Assembly: GCF_050947335.1 (NCBI RefSeq)
Contig: NW_027473742.1
Location: 62,001 to 126,000 of the forward strand
Origin: Megachile rotundata
Taxonomy: Eukaryota > Arthropoda > Insecta > Hymenoptera > Megachilidae
Reading direction: 5' to 3'
Length of the DNA stretch: 64,000 nucleotides
Of the stretch, positions 57,367 to 64,000 are shown in pieces. Under the pieces are notes generated by a model. The model worked only from the letters and a program-made list of their open reading frames with translations, did no database searches and had not been told where the DNA came from. Position 1 is the first letter of the stretch; each line of letters opens with the position of its first letter. Made by a program: the position numbers and the translations under genes.

Positions 57367-58403
57367 GTTAGATTGATAATAATAAGAGAAATGAGTATAC
57401 TAATTGTAGTTCTATCGATCATATCTGCATAATATGGTTAATAATATGAGTTAGATTGATAACTATAAGAGTAATAAGTATAGTAAATGTCGTGCTATCG
57501 ATCATATCTGCATAATATGGTTAATAATATGAGTTAGATTCATAATAATAAGAGTAATAAGTATAGTAATTGTCGTTCTATCGATCACATAAGCATAATA
57601 TGGCTAACAATATGAGTTAGATTGATAACAATGAGAGTAATAAGTATAGTAATTGTCGTTCTATCGATCATATGAGCATAATATGGTTAATAATATGAGT
57701 TAGATTGATAATAGTAAGTGTAATGAGTATAGTAATTGTCGTTCTGTCGATCATATAAGCATAATATGGCTAATAATATGAGTTAGATTGATAATAATAA
57801 GGGAAATGAATATAGTAATTGTCGTTCTATCGATCATATAAGCTTAATATGGCTAATAATATGAGTTAGATTGATAATAATAAGAGTAAGGAGTATACTA
57901 ATTGTAGTTCTATCGATCATATCTGCATATTATGGTTAATAATATGAGTTAGATTGATAACAGTTAGTGTAATAAGTATAGTAATTGTCGTTCTATCGAT
58001 CATATAAGCATAATATGGCTAATAATATGAGTTAGATTGATAATAGTGAGTGTAAGAAGTATAGTAATTGTCGTTCTATCGATCATATAAGCATAATATG
58101 GCTAATAATATGAGTTAAATTGATAATAATAAGAGTAAGGAGTATACTAATTGTAGTTCTATCGATCATGTCTGCATAATATGGTTAATAATATGAGTTA
58201 GATTGACAACAATAAGAGTAATAAGTATAGTAAATGTCGTGCTATCGATCATATCTGCATAATATGGTTAATAATATGAGTTAGATTGATAATAGTGAGT
58301 GTAATAAGTATAGTAATTGTCGTTCTATCGATCATATAAGCATAATATGGCTAATAATATGAGTTAGATTGATAATAGTGAGTGTAATAAGTATAGTAAT
58401 TGT
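57367..58403 (+). repeat. Long higher-order repeat, unit 4, cut off by the gap
   Basis: This follows 51,807-52,843 at shift 5,560 without a visible indel, including the private word GTGTAAGAAGTATAG (GTAAGAAG at 52,492 and 58,052). It ends at 58,403 inside a monomer, just after TAATTGT. By alignment the next bases should continue as at 52,844. The assembly broke inside a near-identical long repeat, which suggests that further units are missing. Confidence 0.85.
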
Positions 58404-58503
58404 NNNNNNNNNNNNNNNNNNNNNNNNNNNNNNNNNNNNNNNNNNNNNNNNNNNNNNNNNNNNNNNNNNNNNNNNNNNNNNNNNNNNNNNNNNNNNNNNN
58501 NNN
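58404..58503. other. Assembly gap of exactly 100 N
   Basis: One hundred N separate two satellite contigs. The left contig stops after TAATTGT and the right one resumes at ATATAAG of a monomer, so 13 bases plus a whole number of monomers should be missing. One hundred is 13 + 83 + 4, so the length is a placeholder and not a measurement. The monomer starts on either side (58,345 and 58,515) are 170 bases apart, four more than two monomers. Confidence 0.97.
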
Positions 58504-58552
58504 ATATAAGCATAATATGGCTAATAATATGAGTTAGATTGATAATAATAAC

Positions 58553-59912
58553 AGTAAACAAGTATAGTAAATTGTCGTTCTATCGATAATATAAGCATAA
58601 TATGGCTAATAATATGAGTTGGGATTGATAATACTAAGAGTAGTGAGTATAGTAATTCTCGTTCTATCGATCATATAAGCCATAATATGGCTAATAATAT
58701 GAGTTAGATTGATAATAATAAGAGTGATAAGTATCGTAATTGTCGTTCTATCGATCATATAAGCATAATATGGCTAATAATATGAGTTAGATTGATAATA
58801 CTAAGAGTAGTGAGTATAGTAATTCTCGTTCTATCGATCATATAAGCATAATATGGGCTAATAATATGAGTTAGATTAATATTAATAAGAGTAATGAGTA
58901 TAGTAATTGTAGTTCTATCGATCATTTAAGCATAATATGGCTAATAATATGAGTTAGATTGATTAATAAATAACAGTAATAAGTATAGTAATTGTCGTTC
59001 TTATCGATAATATAACCATAATATGGCTAATAATATGAGTTAGATTGATAATACTAAGAGTAGTGAGTATAGTAATTCTCGTTCTATCGAACATATATGC
59101 CATAATATGGCTAATAATATGAGTTAGATTGATAATAATAAGAGTAATAAACTACAGTAATTGTCGTTCTATCGATCATATAAGCATAATAAGGCTAATA
59201 ATATGAGTTAGAGTGATAATACTAAGAGTAGTGAGTATAGTAATTCTCATTCTATCGATCATATAAGCATAATATGGCTAATAATAATGAGTTAGATTGA
59301 TAATAATAAGAGTAATGAGTATAGTAATTGTAGTTCTATCGATCATTTAAGCATAATATGGCTAATAATATGAGTTAGATTGATAATAATAAGACTAATG
59401 AGTATAGTAATTGAAGTTTCTATCGATCAATCTGCATAATATGGTTAATAATATGAGTTAGATTGATAATAATAACAGTAATAAGTATAGTAATTGTCGT
59501 TCTATCGATCATTTAAGCATAATATGGGTAATAATATGAGTCAGATTGATAATAATAACAGTAATAAGTATAGTAAATGTCGTTCTATCGATAATATAAG
59601 CATAATATTGCTAATAATATGAGTTAGATTGATAATACTAAGAGCAGTGAGTATAGTAGTTCTCGTTCTATCGATCATATAAGCATAATATGGCTAATAA
59701 TATGAGTTAGATTGATAATAATAAGAGTAATAAGTATAGTAATTGTCGTTCTATCGATCATATAACCATAATATGGCTAATAATATGAGTTAGATTGATA
59801 ATACTAAGAGTAGTGAGTATAGTAATTCTCGTTCTATCGATCATATAAGCATAATATGGCTAATAATATGAGTTAGATTGATAATAATAAGAGTAATGAG
59901 TATAGTAATTGG
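58553..59912 (+). other. Cluster of single-base insertions next to the gap, probable assembly errors
   Basis: Compared with homologous monomers at about 60,780-62,420, this stretch has extra bases in TAAACA (58,557), TAAATTG (58,570), TTGGGATT (58,622), AGCCATA (58,681), ATGGGCT (58,856), GATTAATAAATAAC (58,963, two bases), TTCTTATCG (59,002), TGCCATA (59,101), AATAAACTAC (59,151), CTAATAATAATG (59,286), AAGTTTCT (59,417) and TTGGTAG (59,911). One base is also missing in GATCAATCTG (near 59,429). The net +12 agrees with the phase of monomer starts (1,423 bases from 58,515 to 59,938 = 17 x 83 + 12). Most lengthen a run of one base. Confidence 0.88.
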
Positions 59913-60054
59913 TAGATCTATCGATCATTTAAGCATAATATGGCTAATAATATGAGTTAGATTGATAATAATAACAGTAATAAGTATAGTAATTGTCGTT
60001 CTATCGAGAATATAACCATAATATGGCTAATAATATGAGTTAGATTGATAATAC

Positions 60055-61130
60055 TAAGAGTAATGAGTATAGTAATTGTCGTTCTATCGATCATTTAAGC
60101 ATAATATGGGTAATAATATGAGTCAGATTGATAATAATAACAGTAATAAGTATAGTAATTGTCGTTCTATCGATAATATAACCATAATATGGCTAATAAT
60201 ATGAGTTAGATTGATAATACTAAGAGTAGTGAGTATAGTAATTCTCGTTCTATCGAACATATATGCATAATATGGCTAATAATATGAGTTAGATTGATAA
60301 TAATAAGAGTAATAACTACAGTAATTGTCGTTCTATCGATCATATAAGCATAATAAGGCTAATAATATGAGTTAGAGTGATAATACTAAGAGTAGTGAGT
60401 ATAGTAATTCTCATTCTATCGATCATATAAGCATAATATGGCTAATAATATGAGTTAGATTGATAATAATAAGAGTAGTGAGTATAGTAATTGTAGTTCT
60501 ATCGATCATTTAAGCATAATATGGCTAATAATATGAGTTAGATTGATAATAATAAGACTAATGAGTATAGCAATTGAAGTTCTATCGATCATATCTGCAT
60601 AATATGGTTAATAATATGAGTTAGATTGATAATAATAAGAGTAGTAAGTATAGTATTTGTCGTTCTATCGATCATATAAGCATAATATGGCTAACAATAT
60701 GAGTTAGATTGATAATTATAAGAGTAATAAGTATAGTAATTGTCGTTCCATCGATCATTTAAGCATAATATGGGTAATAATATGAGTCAGATTGATAATA
60801 ATAACAGTAACAAGTATAGTAATTGTCGTTCTATCGATAATATAAGCATAATATGGCTAATAATATGAGTTGGATTGATAATACTAAGAGTAGTGAGTAT
60901 AGTAATTCTCGTTCTATCGATCATATAAGCATAATATGGCTAATAATATGAGTTAGATTGATAATAATAAGAGTGATAAGTATCGTAATTGTCGTTCTAT
61001 CGATAATATAAGCATAATATGGCTAATAATATGAGTTAGATTGATAATACTAAGAGTAGTGAGTATAGTAATTCTCGTTCTATCGATCATATAAGCATAA
61101 TATGGCTAATAATATGAGTTAGATTGATAA
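60055..61130 (+). repeat. Right-flank duplicated segment, copy 1 (30 monomers from its partner)
   Basis: Matches 62,545-63,620 at a shift of exactly 2,490 bases, or 30 monomers. Check points are GACTAATGAG at 60,556 and 63,046 and TGGATTGATA at 60,871 and 63,361. Shared rare words include CGAACATATATGC, GTTCCATCGATC and AAGTATCGTAATTG. The GACTAATGAG marker also occurs midway at 61,801, so the spacing halves to 15 monomers (1,245 bp). Confidence 0.85.
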
Positions 61131-61269
61131 TAATAAGAGTGATAAGTATCGTAATTGTCGTTCTATCGATCATATAAGCATAATATGGCTAATAATATGA
61201 GTTAGATTGATAATACTAAGAGTAGTGAGTATAGTAATTCTCGTTCTATCGATCATATAAGCATAATAT

Positions 61270-62440
61270 GGCTAATAATATGAGTTAGATTAATAATAAT
61301 AAGAGTAATGAGTATAGTAATTGTAGTTCTATCGATCATTTAAGCATAATATGGCTAATAATATGAGTTAGATTGATAATAATAACAGTAATAAGTATAG
61401 TAATTGTCGTTCTATCGATAATATAACCATAATATGGCTAATAATATGAGTTAGATTGATAATACTAAGAGTAGTGAGTATAGTAATTCTCGTTCTATCG
61501 AACATATATGCATAATATGGCTAATAATATGAGTTAGATTGATAATAATAAGAGTAATAACTACAGTAATTGTCGTTCTATCGATCATATAAGCATAATA
61601 AGGCTAATAATATGAGTTAGAGTGATAATACTAAGAGTAGTGAGTATAGTAATTCTCATTCTATCGATCATATAAGCATAATATGGCTAATAATATGAGT
61701 TAGATTGATAATAATAAGAGTAATGAGTATAGTAATTGTAGTTCTATCGATCATTTAAGCATAATATGGCTAATAATATGAGTTAGATTGATAATAATAA
61801 GACTAATGAGTATAGTAATTGAAGTTCTATCGATCATATCTGCATAATATGGTTAATAATATGAGTTAGATTGATAATAATAACAGTAATAAGTATAGTA
61901 ATTGTCGTTCTATCGATCATTTAAGCATAATATGGGTAATAATATGAGTCAGATTGATAATAATAACAGTAATAAGTATAGTAAATGTCGTTCTATCGAT
62001 AATATAAGCATAATATTGCTAATAATATGAGTTAGATTGATAATACTAAGAGCAGTGAGTATAGTAGTTCTCGTTCTATCGATCATATAAGCATAATATG
62101 GCTAATAATATGAGTTAGATTGATAATAATAAGAGTAATAAGTATAGTAATTGTCGTTCTATCGATCATATAACCATAATATGGCTAATAATATGAGTTA
62201 GATTGATAATACTAAGAGTAGTGAGTATAGTAATTCTCGTTCTATCGATCATATAAGCATAATATGGCTAATAATATGAGTTAGATTGATAATAATAAGA
62301 GTAATGAGTATAGTAATTGTAGATCTATCGATCATTTAAGCATAATATGGCTAATAATATGAGTTAGATTGATAATAATAACAGTAATAAGTATAGTAAT
62401 TGTCGTTCTATCGAGAATATAACCATAATATGGCTAATAA
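61270..62440 (+). repeat. Right-flank duplicated segment paired with 58,870-60,033 (29 monomers apart)
   Basis: Matches the sequence next to the gap at shift 2,407 (29 monomers) once the extra bases there are removed; for example CTATCGAGAA is at 60,001 and 62,408. This copy has clean 83-bp phase throughout, so it is the internal standard that exposes the insertions in its partner. Confidence 0.85.
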
Positions 62441-62544
62441 TATGATTTAGATTGATAATACTAAGAGTAGTGAGTATAGTAATTCTCGTTCTATCGATCA
62501 TATATGCATAATATGGCTAATAATATGAGTTAGATTGATAATAA

Positions 62545-63620
62545 TAAGAGTAATGAGTATAGTAATTGTCGTTCTATCGATCATTTAAGCATAATATGGG
62601 TAATAATATGAGTCAGATTGATAATAATAACAGTAATAAGTATAGTAATTGTCGTTCTATCGATAATATAACCATAATATGGCTAATAATATGAGTTAGA
62701 TTGATAATACTAAGAGTAGTGAGTATAGTAATTCTCGTTCTATCGAACATATATGCATAATATGGCTAATAATATGAGTTAGATTGATAATAATAAGAGT
62801 AATAACTACAGTAATTGTCGTTCTATCGATCATATAAGCATAATAAGGCTAATAATATGAGTTAGAGTGATAATACTAAGAGTAGTGAGTATAGTAATTC
62901 TCATTCTATCGATCATATAAGCATAATATGGCTAATAATATGAGTTAGATTGATAATAATAAGAGTAGTGAGTATAGTAATTGTAGTTCTATCGATCATT
63001 TAAGCATAATATGGCTAATAATATGAGTTAGATTGATAATAATAAGACTAATGAGTATAGCAATTGAAGTTCTATCGATCATATCTGCATAATATGGTTA
63101 ATAATATGAGTTAGATTGATAATAATAAGAGTAGTAAGTATAGTATTTGTCGTTCTATCGATCATATAAGCATAATATGGCTAACAATATGAGTTAGATT
63201 GATAATTATAAGAGTAATAAGTATAGTAATTGTCGTTCCATCGATCATTTAAGCATAATATGGGTAATAATATGAGTCAGATTGATAATAATAACAGTAA
63301 CAAGTATAGTAATTGTCGTTCTATCGATAATATAAGCATAATATGGCTAATAATATGAGTTGGATTGATAATACTAAGAGTAGTGAGTATAGTAATTCTC
63401 GTTCTATCGATCATATAAGCATAATATGGCTAATAATATGAGTTAGATTGATAATAATAAGAGTGATAAGTATCGTAATTGTCGTTCTATCGATAATATA
63501 AGCATAATATGGCTAATAATATGAGTTAGATTGATAATACTAAGAGTAGTGAGTATAGTAATTCTCGTTCTATCGATCATATAAGCATAATATGGCTAAT
63601 AATATGAGTTAGATTGATAA
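62545..63620 (+). repeat. Right-flank duplicated segment, copy 2
   Basis: Partner of 60,055-61,130 at shift 2,490. I saw essentially no differences between them. The match ends near 63,620, where this copy has a second CTAAGAGTAG monomer in a row and copy 1 has GAGTGATAAG. From there to 64,000 the monomers are ordinary flank types. Confidence 0.85.
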
Positions 63621-64000
63621 TACTAAGAGTAGTGAGTATAGTAATTCTCGTTCTATCGATCATATAAGCATAATATGGCTAATAATATGAGTTAGATTGA
63701 TAATAATAACAGTAATAAGTATAGTAATTGTCGTTCTATCGATAATATAAGCATAAAATGGCTAATAATATGAGTTAGATTGATAATACTAAGAGTAGTG
63801 AGTATAGTAATTGTCGCTCTATCGATCACATAAGCATAATATGGCTAATAATATGAGTTAGATTGATAATAATAAGAGTAATAAGTATAGTATTTGTCGT
63901 TCTATCGATCATATAAGCATAATATGGCTAATAATACGAGTTAGATTGATAATAATAAGAGTAATAACTACAGTAATTGTAGTTCTATCGATCATATAAG

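Larger units (their letters stand above)
10618..57845 (+). repeat. Core subfamily zone marked by HindIII-type monomers
   Basis: Monomers reading ATAAGCTTAATATGG, with the HindIII site AAGCTT, first appear at 10,618 and last at 57,840. They recur many times between, nearly always with AAGGGAAATGAATATAG in the same monomer. I found none in 1-10,617 or after the gap. The zone also holds the AAGGAGTATACTAATTG, GACAACAATAAG and GTGAGTGTAATAAG variants. A block of flank-type monomers (21,531-22,500) lies inside it as part of large block copy 2. Confidence 0.8.
1..58403 (+). repeat. 83-bp satellite array, left contig (703 complete monomers plus a partial one)
   Basis: Head-to-tail copies of an 83-bp monomer fill this whole stretch with no interruption, inversion or foreign insertion that I can see. 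Monomer starts (ATATGGCT or ATATGGTT) fall at 1, 84, 167, 250 and so on to 58,345. That distance, 58,344 bases, equals 703 x 83 minus 5, and five single-base deletions account for the difference. Variants differ almost only by substitution. The most variable parts are monomer positions about 30-52 (for example ATAATAAGAG, ATACTAAGAG, ATAGTGAGTG, ATAACAATAA) and 73-80 (CATATAAGC, CATATCTGC, CATTTAAGC). Most copies contain ATCGAT, so ClaI should cut the array into an 83-bp ladder. No gene, RNA gene or regulatory site is visible anywhere in it. The host is inferred to be a eukaryote from the array size; I do not recognise the family. Confidence 0.98.
58504..64000 (+). repeat. 83-bp satellite array, right contig (about 65 complete monomers)
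   Basis: The same monomer in the same orientation continues to the window end, from the first start at 58,515 to the last at 63,922. This part is dominated by monomers with ATACTAAGAGTAGTGAG and AATTCTCGTTC alternating with ATAATAACAG or ATAATAAGAG types, as in the left flank. I saw no HindIII-type AAGCTT monomer, GACAACAATAAG monomer or AAGGAGTATAC monomer here. From 59,938 to 63,922 there are exactly 48 monomers without any indel. Before 59,938 there is a net excess of 12 bases, treated separately. No gene or RNA is visible. Confidence 0.97.

Noticed and set aside
58364..58561. Minus-strand open reading frame of 65 codons spanning the gap
   Set aside because: Over half of it is unknown residues from the 100 N, and the rest is satellite monomer read in reverse. 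Intact monomers close all frames within a few repeats.
1..64000. Coding tandem-repeat protein on either strand
   Set aside because: Eighty-three is not divisible by three, so the frame shifts at every monomer, and the plus-strand monomer is dense in TAA, TAG and TGA. No long frame can pass through.
1..64000. CRISPR array
   Set aside because: The period is regular, but there are no unique spacers between short repeats. The whole 83 bases are repeated and vary by substitution only.
1..64000. Replication origin or matrix attachment region on the basis of AT content
   Set aside because: High A+T is a property of every monomer. I saw no distinct element standing out from the repeat, so nothing beyond composition supports it.

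Overview
The window is one satellite DNA array with no gene in it. Every base outside a 100-base run of N belongs to head-to-tail copies of an 83-bp, AT-rich monomer (63 A+T and 20 G+C in the representative copy at 499-581). All copies lie in the same orientation, so C is rarer than G on this strand throughout. Starting at base 1, the monomer start ATATGGCT recurs every 83 bases. There are 703 monomers up to 58,344, with a net loss of only five bases, and I can locate all five single-base deletions. About 65 more complete monomers follow the gap. A 64-kb tandem array of this kind points to a eukaryotic genome assembly, probably pericentromeric or centromeric heterochromatin. I do not recognise the satellite and cannot name the species. 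The 100-N run is the usual placeholder for a scaffold join of unknown size.

Layout. (1) 1-9,398 is a left flank rich in monomers carrying CTAAGAGTAG. It has a 16-monomer (1,328 bp) unit present three times and a 13-monomer (1,079 bp) tandem pair. (2) About 8,474-38,030 is a set of overlapping large duplications. A block at 8,474-21,503 is followed directly by a rearranged copy at 21,504-32,394, then by a partial third copy at 32,395-38,030. (3) 35,209-40,852 is a perfect-phase tandem pair of 34 monomers (2,822 bp each). (4) 41,101-58,403 is a very long higher-order repeat with units of 63, 66 and 67 monomers (5,229, 5,477 and 5,560 bp). A fourth unit is cut off by the gap. (5) 58,404-58,503 is the gap. 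(6) 58,504-64,000 is a right flank of CTAAGAGTAG-type monomers like the left flank, with duplications spaced 15, 29 and 30 monomers apart. Its first 1.4 kb carries a cluster of single-base insertions that look like uncorrected read errors.

The monomers have no coding capacity. The plus strand is full of TAA, TAG and TGA, and because 83 is not a multiple of three any frame is shifted at each monomer. No tRNA, rRNA, transposon, CRISPR array, promoter or terminator could be supported. The interest lies in how the array evolved: almost no indels over 700 monomers, duplications at many scales, a homogenised core between flanks of another subfamily, and deletions that act as markers of which copy came from which. 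Repeat shifts below were measured by hand from shared marker words. Edges of duplicated blocks are good to roughly one monomer unless stated.
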